From JAOPZW01 sp963764585 (GTDB taxonomy: Bacteria > Actinomycetota > Thermoleophilia > Solirubrobacterales > Solirubrobacteraceae): 64,000 nt of DNA. The notes below the pieces were generated by a model. It did no database searches. It was not told the origin of the DNA and saw only the letters and a list, made by a program, of their open reading frames with translations. The stretch lies in NCBI GenBank assembly GCA_963764585.1, contig CAVXTB010000021.1:62001-126000 (forward strand), given 5' to 3'. Below, one piece after another: positions 28,772-37,700 of the stretch (position 1 is the first letter of the stretch; each line of letters begins with the position of its first letter). The position numbers and the translations under genes were made by a program.

Positions 28772-28812
28772 GAAGTCCGGTGCGATCGTAGGGCACCGGC
28801 CGGAGCGCGCGG

Positions 28813-29862
28813 TCAGCGGTCGGGCGGCGCGGGCGTCGCCTCGAGCACGCTCAGGCCGGCCGGCGAGGCGGTCGGGACGGCGCGCCGCAGCGCGAGCCCC
28901 GATCGGGCGAGCAGGCGCTCGTACTCGGCCTCGCTTCGCTCGCGAGTGTCGAAGAGCATGAGCATGTGCAGGTCCATCCGGATCGCCTCGGGGGCGTCGT
29001 GCGCGCGGTCGGGCACGAGCGCCTCGACGAGGAGCAGCCGTGCGTCCGGCGCCATCGCCTCGCGGCAGCGCGCGAGGATCCGCAGCGCGTCGGCGTCGTC
29101 CCAGTCGTGGATGACGCGCGAGAGCAGGTACGCGTCCGCGCCGGGCGGGACCGACTCGAAGAAGTCGCCGGCGCGGCAGTCGACGCGCCCGTCCAGGCCC
29201 GCCGCGGCGAACCGCTGCGCCGCGCGCTGCACGGCCTCGGGGAGCTCGACGAGGATGCCGTCCAGGCCGGGGGTCGCGCGCACGATCGCCTCCAGCAGCG
29301 CGCCCGAGCCGCCGCCGACGTCGACCAGCCGCCGCACCCCCGCGAAGTCGTAGGCCGCCACGACGTCGGCGGCCTCGCGCTCGGCGCGGCCCGCCATCGA
29401 CGCCTGGAACGCGGCCGCGTGCTCGGGGTTCAGCGCGAGGCGATCGAAGAAGCGCGCGCCGTGGACGTGCTCGAACGCCGCCCCGCCCTGCGTGGCCGTG
29501 CGCAGCAGGCCGGCCCCGGCTTCCCAGTAGGCGTCGCCGCGCGCGAGCAGCTGCCCGCGCAGCGAGCCCGGGACGCCGTCACGCAGGCACTCGCCGACGG
29601 CGGTGAGCGCGAAGCGCCCCTCGTCGTCCTCGGCGAGGACGACGTCGACGACCAGGCCGCGCAGCATCCGCGTCAGCCGATCGGCATCGGCGCCCACCGC
29701 CGCCGCGACCTCCGGGCCGGTCCGCGGCCCGGCGGCGAGGACATCGGCGACGCCGAGCTTCGCCGCGACGTAGAGCAGCTGCGTCGTGAGGTAGCCGTCC
29801 ATCAGGCGCGCTAGGTCGCGCTGCGCGGCGGAGGGATCGGTCGTCTGCGGGCCGGCGTGCAC
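28813..29862 (-). CDS. O-methyltransferase, plant/antibiotic type
   Basis: A 349-residue SAM-dependent O-methyltransferase (methyltransferase_2 type). An N-terminal dimerisation winged helix (LTTQLLYVAAKLGVADVLAAGPRTGPEVAAAV, in two parts) precedes the catalytic domain with the SAM motif VDVGGGSGALLEAI and the catalytic histidine region SRVIHDWDDADALRIL. These enzymes methylate phenolic or polyketide hydroxyls. GTG at 29862 is chosen because upstream in-frame residues look non-coding. No biosynthetic genes adjoin it. Confidence 0.9.
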   Translation of the reverse strand: MHAGPQTTDPSAAQRDLARLMDGYLTTQLLYVAAKLGVADVLAAGPRTGPEVAAAVGADADRLTRMLRGLVVDVVLAEDDEGRFALTAVGECLRDGVPGSLRGQLLARGDAYWEAGAGLLRTATQGGAAFEHVHGARFFDRLALNPEHAAAFQASMAGRAEREAADVVAAYDFAGVRRLVDVGGGSGALLEAIVRATPGLDGILVELPEAVQRAAQRFAAAGLDGRVDCRAGDFFESVPPGADAYLLSRVIHDWDDADALRILARCREAMAPDARLLLVEALVPDRAHDAPEAIRMDLHMLMLFDTRERSEAEYERLLARSGLALRRAVPTASPAGLSVLEATPAPPDR

Positions 29863-29952
29863 CGCTCCAATGAACCGGAGGCGGCGCCGGCAGGCAATCG
29901 AGCCTGCCACACCTCGAAAGCGCTCGCGCGAAGCGCGCGCGCTAGCTGCGGC

Positions 29953-31047
29953 TCAGAGCCAGCCGCGCTCGGTGGCGATGAGGACGGCCTGGGCGCGGTC
30001 GACCGCGCCGAGCTTGCCGTAGATGTTGTGCAGGTGGGTGCGGACCGTGCTGGTCGATAGCGAGAGCTCGTGGGCGATCTGCTTGTAGACCTTGCCCTCG
30101 GCGAGGCGCTTGAGGACCTCGACCTCGCGGGTCGAGAGCGGGCACGGGTCGATCTGGCGGGTGCGCTGGCCGACGGGGTACGGCAGGTCGTACATGACGC
30201 TGCGCAGCTCGGTCGGGCCGAGGCCGATGACGCGGGCGCACTTCAGCAGCTCGGTCGGGCTGACGGCGCTGCCCTGCGAGTAGTGGGCGAGCATGTCGGC
30301 CAGGCGGACGAAGGCGGCCTCGCCGACGGCGTCGTCGGCGTGGTGGCGCTCGATGACCGACGCGACGGCCTTGGGCAGGCCCCAGCGGCGGGCGAGCACG
30401 CCGCCGACGAGCGAGTGGTCGACGCCCAGCTCGCGGCGCTCGCGGTGGATGCGCTCCTCGGGGGTGCGCGCGTTGCCGTGCACCTGGCCGGGGTAGCCGG
30501 GGTAGGCGTGCATGAGCACGAGCTTGCCGATGTCGTGCAGGAGCGCGGTGACCATCAGGCGGTCGCGCTCCTCGTAGCCGGCCTCGACGGCGAGGCGGTC
30601 GGCCGCGCGCTGGGTGGCGACGCCGTGCAGGCGGAAGCGCTCGGGCGCCGCGTCCCACACCGACGAGCGCTCGAAGAAGTCGAAGGTGCGCGCCCGGGCG
30701 GCGAGGCCCTGGACGGCCTCGGGCGAGAGCAGCTCGACGGACTCGACGACGGACTCGACGCGGCCGCGGGTGCGGCCCTCGACCTGGTTGGCGAGGCGCA
30801 AAACGGAGATCACGAGGGCGACGTCGGACTCGACGGCGGCGACCACGTCGCCGGGCGAGATCCGCTCGGCGGTGACCAGGCGCATCAGACGATCGCGCGA
30901 CTCGGCGAGGGCCGGGAAGTTCTCGAGCGCCTCGAACGCCGCGGTGAGCCGGCGGCCGTGGCCCTCGTTGTGGCGGCGCTGCGCGCCAGCGGCCTCGGTG
31001 GCTGTCGGGCGAATGGGCTTGACTTTGGCGGTGGCTGGCGGGGTCAT
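29953..31047 (-). CDS. HDOD-domain/LuxR HTH regulator
   Basis: A 364-residue protein with an HDOD domain (about residues 35-260: LENFPALAESRDRLMRLV, SDVALVISVLRLAN, VTALLHDIGKLVLMHA, SLVGGVLARRWGLP) and a C-terminal LuxR-type helix-turn-helix (LSTREVEVLKRLAEGKVYKQIAHELSLS, ending LIATERGWL). HDOD domains occur in signalling proteins and are related to HD phosphohydrolases; the motif HDIG is kept here, so residual metal binding is possible. It probably converts a signal into DNA binding. It is alone, 115 bp from gltX on the same strand. Confidence 0.9.
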   Translation of the reverse strand: MTPPATAKVKPIRPTATEAAGAQRRHNEGHGRRLTAAFEALENFPALAESRDRLMRLVTAERISPGDVVAAVESDVALVISVLRLANQVEGRTRGRVESVVESVELLSPEAVQGLAARARTFDFFERSSVWDAAPERFRLHGVATQRAADRLAVEAGYEERDRLMVTALLHDIGKLVLMHAYPGYPGQVHGNARTPEERIHRERRELGVDHSLVGGVLARRWGLPKAVASVIERHHADDAVGEAAFVRLADMLAHYSQGSAVSPTELLKCARVIGLGPTELRSVMYDLPYPVGQRTRQIDPCPLSTREVEVLKRLAEGKVYKQIAHELSLSTSTVRTHLHNIYGKLGAVDRAQAVLIATERGWL

Positions 31048-31161
31048 GTCGATCGGGTCAGGGCCTTTGGATGGGTGCCGGGGAGCTGACTCCTCCTCTA
31101 ATCGGCAGGTATGGACGGGTGTTTGAGCGCCCTGTCCGATCGCGTGGCGTTCGGCAGCTTC

Positions 31162-32487
31162 TCAGGTCCGCAACGCGGCGTCGATTCGCGCCAGCGACTC
31201 GTCGCGTCCGAGCACCGCGAGCGTCTCGAAGATGCCCGGTGAGACGGTGGTTCCGGCCAGCGCGACGCGCACCGGCTGGAAGACGTCCTTGGCCTTCGCG
31301 CCGCGCGCCTCGACGACCCCGCGCAGCGCCTGCTCGATGTGCTCGGGGTCGAACGGCTCGGCCGATTCGAGCGCCTGGCGCGCGTCGGCCAGCGCCTCGC
31401 GACCGCCGTCGGAGAGCCATTTCTCGCGCGCGCCGGGGTCGTCGGCCGGCCCGTCGAAGATGAAGCCGGCCAGCGGCCAGAAGTCCGCGAGCGTCTGGAT
31501 CTTCTCCTCGGAGATCGCGACGGCGTCGCGCAGACCGCCGCGGCCGGTGAGGTCCTCCAGGCGGCGCGTGATCTCGTCGGTGCCCAGCTCGCGCATGTAG
31601 CGCCCGTTCATCCAGCGCAGCTTCTGCTCGTCGAAACGCGCCGGGTTGCGCGAGACGCGGTCGATGCGAAAGCGCTTGACGAGCTCGTCGGTCGGGATGA
31701 TCGTCTCGTCGTCGTCGTCGCCCCAGCCCAGCAGCGCGAGGTAGTTGCGCACCGCCTCGGGCAGGTAGCCGGCATCGCGCAGCTCCTGCACCGAAGCGGC
31801 GCCGTGGCGCTTGGAGAGCTTCTTGCCGTCGGGCCCGTGCAGCAGCGGCAGGTGCGCGTAGATCGGCGGCTGCGCGCCGAGCGCCTCGAGCACGAGCAGT
31901 TGCTTGGGCGTGTTGGAGAGGTGGTCCTCGCCGCGGATGACGTGCGTGATGCCGGCGTCGAGGTCGTCGACGGCGACCGCGAAGTTGTAGAGGACGCTGC
32001 CGTCGGCGCGGGCGATGACCGGGTCGTCGAGATGGACGTGGGCGAAGGTGGTGTCCCCGCGGATGAGGTCGTGGACGATCGACTCGCCCTCGTCGGGCAC
32101 GCGCAGGCGGACGGCGCCCTCGGCCTCGGACTCGCCGCGGAACCCGCGGTCGGCCCCGTGACGGTCCTTGTAGGCGCGGACGTCCTCGGCCGCAGCGTTC
32201 GAGCGGTAGGCGTGCCCGCCTTCGAGCAGCTGCTGCAGGACCTCCTGGTGACGATCGGAGCGCGCGACCTGCGAGATCGGGCCCTCGTCGTAGTCGATCT
32301 CCAGCCAGCGCAGCGCGTCGAGGATCTGCTCGACGTTCTCGGGCGTCGAGCGCTCGCGGTCGGTGTCCTCGATGCGCAGCACCATGGTGCCGCCCTGCCC
32401 GCGCGCGACGAGCCAGTTGTAGAGCGCGGTGCGCGCACCGCCGATGTGCAGCTGACCGGTCGGGCTGGGGGCGAAGCGCACGCGCAT
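31162..32487 (-). CDS. gltX: Glutamyl-tRNA synthetase
   Basis: A 441-residue class I synthetase charging tRNA-Glu. HIGH motif in PSPTGQLHIGGARTALYNW near residue 7-25 and KMSKS variant in DGKKLSKRHGA near residue 235 are intact. RIEDTDRERS and RGEDHLSNTPKQ are typical. It is somewhat shorter than the usual 470-490 residues. Many actinobacteria use it together with the Asp/Glu amidotransferase; no gatCAB is in the window. Start at ATG 32487, with the cyclase gene 18 bp upstream on the same strand. Confidence 0.97.
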   Translation of the reverse strand: MRVRFAPSPTGQLHIGGARTALYNWLVARGQGGTMVLRIEDTDRERSTPENVEQILDALRWLEIDYDEGPISQVARSDRHQEVLQQLLEGGHAYRSNAAAEDVRAYKDRHGADRGFRGESEAEGAVRLRVPDEGESIVHDLIRGDTTFAHVHLDDPVIARADGSVLYNFAVAVDDLDAGITHVIRGEDHLSNTPKQLLVLEALGAQPPIYAHLPLLHGPDGKKLSKRHGAASVQELRDAGYLPEAVRNYLALLGWGDDDDETIIPTDELVKRFRIDRVSRNPARFDEQKLRWMNGRYMRELGTDEITRRLEDLTGRGGLRDAVAISEEKIQTLADFWPLAGFIFDGPADDPGAREKWLSDGGREALADARQALESAEPFDPEHIEQALRGVVEARGAKAKDVFQPVRVALAGTTVSPGIFETLAVLGRDESLARIDAALRT

Positions 32488-32505
32488 CGCCCCCAGCGTA
32501 CGACC

Positions 32506-33417
32506 TCAGCGGACGCGGATGCCCAGTGCCGTGTCCCAGTGCAGCGGCGTCGCGTACTTGCGCAGCGGCGCCTCCGGGACCTGCCCGATGCGCTGGCCGT
32601 GCTTCGCGCTCGGCGGGCAGATCGCGATGTAGCGCGCGTAGCCGCCCAGGCCGCCGCCGAACTTCGGGTAGCCGATCTCGACCAGGCAGCCGGTCGCCGG
32701 GACCTGGTCGAGGTTGGCGACGCCCTCGGCCTGCGCGTAGCCGTGGTGCATGAGCCACGACTCGCCCTCGAGCGTCGGCGTGGAATCGGTGTCCAGCGGC
32801 TCATGGCCGTGGAACAGGATGTGGCGCTGCAGATGCAGGAACTTCAGCGCGTCGAGGCTGACGCCCGGGAACTTCGTCAGCTTCGGCAGCTCCGCGCTCG
32901 GCCAGCGCTTGGACCAGTCCGAGCGCACGAAGACGACGCTGCCGGCGGGGACGCGCCCGTGCTCGATCTCCCACTTGCGGATGTCGGAGACCTTCAGCGC
33001 GTAGTTGAAGTCCTTGCGGACCTGGGGCACGATCGAGATGACGACGAGCGGGCGCACCGCGAACGTCGCGGGCAGCTCGGCGATCGACGCGTACTCGGGC
33101 GCCCAGTGCGCGGGCGGGTCGAGCTGCGTGCCGAGCTGGTCGGTCGACAGCGTGTAGCGCGTCGCCTCGAACCCGTCGGCCTTGTACGTGTACGGGTTGC
33201 CGGTCGACGGGTTGATCGACGGCGCGAACTGCGACGGCCCGAACCCGGCCCAGACCGGGATCGAGGGCGTGATCGTGTGGGTCAGGTCGACGTAGCGGGC
33301 GCCCTTCAAGGCGTCGTCGTAGACCTGCCACAGGCCGGGCGACGCGGCGCTCGCGCACGCGGCGGCGACGGTGGTGAGCAGCGCGGCGAGTGCCGTCGCG
33401 ATGAGACTCCTCCGCAT
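32506..33417 (-). CDS. Secreted cyclase-family hydrolase (kynurenine-formamidase fold)
   Basis: A 303-residue protein with a cleavable signal peptide (LIATALAALLTTVAAACASA) and the cyclase/kynurenine formamidase fold: YVDLTHTITPSIPVWAGF, the metal site GTQLDPPAHW (usual form GTHxDxPxH, here the first His is Gln), FVRSDWSKRW and ILFHGHEPLDTD. The Gln in place of the first metal-binding histidine may alter metal use. It would act outside the membrane on a small cyclic amide or ester. It starts divergently from nfo. Confidence 0.82.
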   Translation of the reverse strand: MRRSLIATALAALLTTVAAACASAASPGLWQVYDDALKGARYVDLTHTITPSIPVWAGFGPSQFAPSINPSTGNPYTYKADGFEATRYTLSTDQLGTQLDPPAHWAPEYASIAELPATFAVRPLVVISIVPQVRKDFNYALKVSDIRKWEIEHGRVPAGSVVFVRSDWSKRWPSAELPKLTKFPGVSLDALKFLHLQRHILFHGHEPLDTDSTPTLEGESWLMHHGYAQAEGVANLDQVPATGCLVEIGYPKFGGGLGGYARYIAICPPSAKHGQRIGQVPEAPLRKYATPLHWDTALGIRVR

Positions 33418-33506
33418 GGGGATCCTCCTTGGGGGTGGTGCACAGGACGCCCGGTGCGATACCCATCGCGCGCCGCCGCGTCCCGCGCGTGCGATAGAAG
33501 GCAGCC

Positions 33507-34367
33507 ATGCTCATCGGCGCGCACGTCTCCCCCGCAGGCGGTCCGGCCAAGGCGGTCGAACGCGGCGTCGAGAAGGGCTGCGACGCGATCCAGATCTTCA
33601 ACCAGAACCCGCGCGCGTGGAAGCCGACCGTCTACTCCGACGAGCAGGTCGCCGAGTTCCGCGAGGCCATGGGGTCAAGTCGCGTCGACGCGCTGCTGAT
33701 CCACGCGGTCTACCTGCTCAACCCGGCCAGCGAGGAGAAGGAGTTCCGCGACAAGACGCGCGCCTCGCTGATCGCATCGCTGCGCGCCGGGGACGCGCTG
33801 GGCGCCCACGCGGTGGTCCTGCACCCCGGCAGCGCGAAGGCCGGCAAGGTGGCGCCGGCGATCAAGCGCGCGGGCAAGGTCATCGCGCAGGCGCTGAAGG
33901 AGAGCGATCGCTGCCCGCTGCACCTCGAGAACACAGCCGGCGCCGGCGGCACGCTGGGGCGCTCGTTCCAGGAGCTCGCCGACCTGCTCGACGCGGCGGG
34001 CGCCTCCAAGCGCCTGGGCGTGTGCCTGGACTCCTGCCACCTGTTCGCCTCGGGCTACGACATCCGCACGGAGGAGGGGCTGGCGGGCGTGATGGACGAC
34101 TTCGACGAGGTCGTCGGGCTCGGCCGCCTCGGCTCGCTGCACCTCAACGACTCGCAGACGCCGCTGGGCTCCAACCGCGACCGCCACGCCAACGTCGGCG
34201 AGGGCGAGCTCGGCCGCCGCGGCTGCTCGGTGTTCCTCTCCGAGCCGCGCTTCGAGGACCTCCCGTGCGTGCTCGAGACCCAGGGACCCGAGCACACCGG
34301 CCCGAGCAAGGCCGAGATCACGCTAAGTCGGCGCCTTCGGAGTCAGGGCATGCGCCGCCGGAGTTAG
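33507..34367 (+). CDS. nfo: Endonuclease IV (AP endonuclease)
   Basis: A 286-residue class II AP endonuclease that cuts abasic sites in base-excision repair. The TIM-barrel metal ligands are recognisable: GAHVSPAGG, LLIHAVYLLNPA, AHAVVLHPGS, LHLENTAG, VCLDSCHLFASGYD, LGSLHLNDS, DRHANVGEGELG, CVLETQGPE. Length and order are normal. It is divergent from the cyclase gene and convergent with dnaE, from which it is separated by a 416-bp hairpin-rich gap. Confidence 0.96.
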   Translation: MLIGAHVSPAGGPAKAVERGVEKGCDAIQIFNQNPRAWKPTVYSDEQVAEFREAMGSSRVDALLIHAVYLLNPASEEKEFRDKTRASLIASLRAGDALGAHAVVLHPGSAKAGKVAPAIKRAGKVIAQALKESDRCPLHLENTAGAGGTLGRSFQELADLLDAAGASKRLGVCLDSCHLFASGYDIRTEEGLAGVMDDFDEVVGLGRLGSLHLNDSQTPLGSNRDRHANVGEGELGRRGCSVFLSEPRFEDLPCVLETQGPEHTGPSKAEITLSRRLRSQGMRRRS

Positions 34368-34783
34368 GCCCGCCGATCTGCGGGTACACAGGAAGTCCCA
34401 AGGTTCCCTCGCCCCCGGTCCCTTCGGCGTTTGCCCCCACACTGCGAGCGCGAAGAAGAGGCGACCCCCCGCCCCCGGTCCAGCGGTAGAGCGAGGGGTC
34501 GCTCGCGCGACGGTAGCGAAGTAGGACCCCTGCGTGGGGTGCATTTTTGCTACTGCATAGGAAGAAGGCCCAACTTGGACGCCTTTGCGTCCAAGGGGCG
34601 CTCGAGCATCCCCAACGTTGGGGAGGGGCCATCCCCAGCCCTGGGGATGCCAAAGGTTTATTGCGCTCGCAGCCTGCTACCAGAACGTTTAGGGCCTGCG
34701 GCGCCTCGGCGCGTGCGCGAGCGAAGTGGTCAGCTGAGGGCGGCCGACCGGGTAGCCGCCGTGGCGCACTGCGGGCGAAGTGG
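34368..34783. other. Hairpin-rich intergenic region between nfo and dnaE
   Basis: A 416-bp non-coding stretch. Three hairpins follow each other. The first has 9-bp arms CTTGGACGC/GCGTCCAAG at 34574-34595 with a 4-nt loop. The second is the 16-bp perfect palindrome TCCCCAACGTTGGGGA at 34609-34624. The third has CATCCCCAG/CTGGGGATG arms at 34630-34649. Upstream, GGGGTC and GGACCCC around 34495-34530 can also pair. A 13-bp direct repeat GCGAAGTGGTCAG occurs at 34721 and 34775; the second copy overlaps the dnaE stop. It may be a bidirectional terminator for the two convergent genes or a structured RNA. Open frames here look like noise. Confidence 0.6.
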
Positions 34784-37700
34784 TCAGGTCGCCGCGGCCG
34801 AGGCGGCGGTCAGCGCCGTCGGCCCGAGGATCGACTGCAGCTCGGCGCGCAGGCTCGGCGTCTCCTTGACGCGATAGCCCTCTCCCAACCGCAGCGTCCG
34901 CGGCCCCGCCGAGGTCTGGATGGCGAGCACGACCTCGCAGTCGCCGGCGTGGTTGCCGAAGACGTGCTTGAGCTCGTCGATGATCGAGGCGGGCAGCGCC
35001 GTGGCGTCGAGGAGCACCATCAGCGGCTGCGGCCCGGCTGGCTCGAGGGCGGCCGCGTCGCGGGCGGCCTCGACCTCCTCGGCCGTCGGGGTGAACGGAT
35101 CGACCGTCTGCGCGATCAGCGACGTGCCCTTGTCACCGTGGTCGACGCGCCCGCGCACGAGCACGACCTCGTCGACCCCGAGGGCACCCTCGTACTCGGC
35201 CAGCGCCTTGCCGAAGATCAGCACCTCGATCGAGCCCTCGAGGTCGTCGAGGGTGGCGAACATCATCGGGTCGCCCTTCTTGGTGCGGATCTTCTTGGCC
35301 TGCGTGATGATCCCGCCGGCGGTGACCCAGTCGCCGTCCTTGCGGTCGGGCAGCGACGCGAGCGGCGCGTCGACCGCCGCGCGCAGCGCCTCGCGCACCT
35401 CCTTGAGCGGGTGCGCGGAGATGAACAGCCCGATGGCCTCCTTCTCGATGGCCAGCAGCTCGGCCTGCTCGAACTCCTCCGCCGGGATCGGTGGGTGCTG
35501 CGGCGCGGCGAACGCGGTCGCCGCGCCCCCGGCTGGCTCGATCGGGTCGAGGTCGAAGATCGACCCCTGGCCGATCTGCGCGTCGAGCTGCGCCTTCTGG
35601 CCGGCCGCCTGGGCCTGCTCGAGCACCGCCAGCATGCCCTTGCGCGACGCGCGCGTGGACCCGAACGCCCCGCACTTGACCAGCGCCTCGATCGCGCGCT
35701 TGTTGACCGCACGCGGATCGACGCGGGTGCAGAAGTCCCAGATCGACGCGAACGGGCCGCCCTCCTCGCGCGCCGCCTTGATCGCCTCGACCGCCGCGAA
35801 GCCGACGCCCTTGACGGCATCCAGGCCGAAGCGGATGTTGCCGTCGACGACGACGAACTCGTGATCTGAGAGGTTGACGTCGGGCGGCAGGATCGCGATG
35901 CCCATGCCCTCGGCCTGGGAGGCGAAGAACGGCACCTTGTCCTTGGTGTCCATCACCGAGGAGATCAGCGCGGCCATGTACTCGGCCGGGTAGTTGGCCT
36001 TCAGCCACGCGGTGCGGTAGGCGATCAGGGCGTAGCACGCGGCGTGCGAGTTGTGGGAGACGATGCCGTTCGCGATGTAGTTGAGCGGACCGTCGGCGCT
36101 CATCTCGACGTCGTAGGTCATGCGCTCGCCGACGAACTCGATCGAGACGATCGGATCGCCGTTCTCCACATGCGACGTCGCGATGTGACGCTCGACGCGG
36201 AAGCGGAAGTCCTCGGGCGTGACGACGACGTACGGAAGCTCGCCGTATTTCTCCGCGAAGTACTCGGGAGACCGGTCCATGCCGTCCATCTCCCAATAGA
36301 CGCCGTCGAAGTAGAAGTCGCACATGCGGCCGTTCGGGAGCGCCTTGTGCATCTGAAACTCGACACCAAGCGAGAGCAGCCACTCGCACATGTCGCGCTC
36401 GGGCCAGCTCGAGCACCACATGCCGTTGGACGCGATCGAGCAGTGGCCGTATCCGGGACCCGAGTCGTAGGCCTTGCGAACGCTCGCGAACGAACGGCGC
36501 ATCTGCGCTTCGCGCCACGCGGGGTCGTTGGCCCAAAGCCACTTGACGCGGTCGTGCATCGCCGCCACACCCGCGCGAGTCATGTCCGGGTGACGCTCGT
36601 GCACCCGCCGCATGTGCGCGGCCTTCTCCTCCGGCGAGCGGCTCGCCTGCCATGCCTTCATGCGGATGGCGGCCTGCACATCCCAGCGTTTGCGCTCGGG
36701 GCTATGGGCCAGCCGGGTCATCGTCTTCCGGCGCGCCGCCCGCTGGCGTTCGCTCACCATGGGCAGCGTGATCAGCTCGGTGCCCACGCGCATGTCGCGA
36801 ACTTCGAGGTACCCCTCGGTCGTTAGCAGTCGGTGGTCGGCGGTGACCTTGATCTGCCGTCCGCTCGCGCACCGCACGTGATAGACGGGCTTGTAGCCGG
36901 TGCGCACGATGCGTTCGACGCGGTTCGACCGGACCTCACCGTCCGCCCACATCGCCATCAGTCGCTTCGGCTGGAGCCTGAAAGCCTCGCTAAGACGAAC
37001 GCGAGTGCCGTCCTCAAGGACTACGCGCGTGTCTCCGGTGGCGCACTTGTTGAAGCTGTAATCGGCCGACCGCTCGTTGGTGTCCCAGAGCCAGTCGATG
37101 ACCTGCGGGGAGACGCCGTTGCTCCGGCAGCCTTCGACGAAGTCCGGCTTCAGCGCCGCCATCGCCTGGCGGTTCTTCTTGCCAATCGCCTTGCGCAGGT
37201 CGTCCGCCTTGGCGCCGCTGAAGCCGCCCAGCGACTTGGCGATCTGCATCGCCTGCTCCTGGTACAGGATCACGCCGTAGGTGGAGCCGATGATCGGCTC
37301 GAGGCGCTCGTCGGGCACCGTGACCGAATCGGGGTTGCGCTTACCGCGCGCGTAGGTCGGGATCTGCTCTATCGCGCCGGGGCGGTAGAGCGCGTTGAGC
37401 GCCACGAGGTCGTCGAACTCCGTCGGCTTGACCTGGCGCAGCGCGCTCTGCATGCCCTCGGACTCGAACTGGAACACGCCCACCGAGTCGCCGCGGGCCA
37501 TCATCTCGTAGGTCTTGGCGTCGTCGAGCGGCAGGTTCGTCATGTCCGGCCGCACGCCCGAGGAGCGTTCGATGATGTCCAGCGCACCCTCGATGACGTC
37601 GAGGTTGCGCAAGCCCAGGAAGTCCATCTTCAGCAGGCCGAGCTCCTCGACCGGCTTCATCGAGAACTGCGTGACGAGGCGGTAGTCCTTCTCACCGCCG

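Noticed and set aside
31048..31161. Possible tRNA or riboswitch upstream of the HDOD-LuxR gene
   Set aside because: No cloverleaf, T-loop or CCA-end pattern and no known riboswitch core could be found.
31339..33699. Long plus-strand open frame over gltX and the cyclase gene
   Set aside because: Antisense shadow; both reverse-strand genes have clear family motifs.
34318..34653. Minus-strand ORF of 111 residues between nfo and dnaE
   Set aside because: Low-complexity Gly/Ser/Pro-rich translation lying over the hairpins; no RBS and no family. Treated as non-coding.
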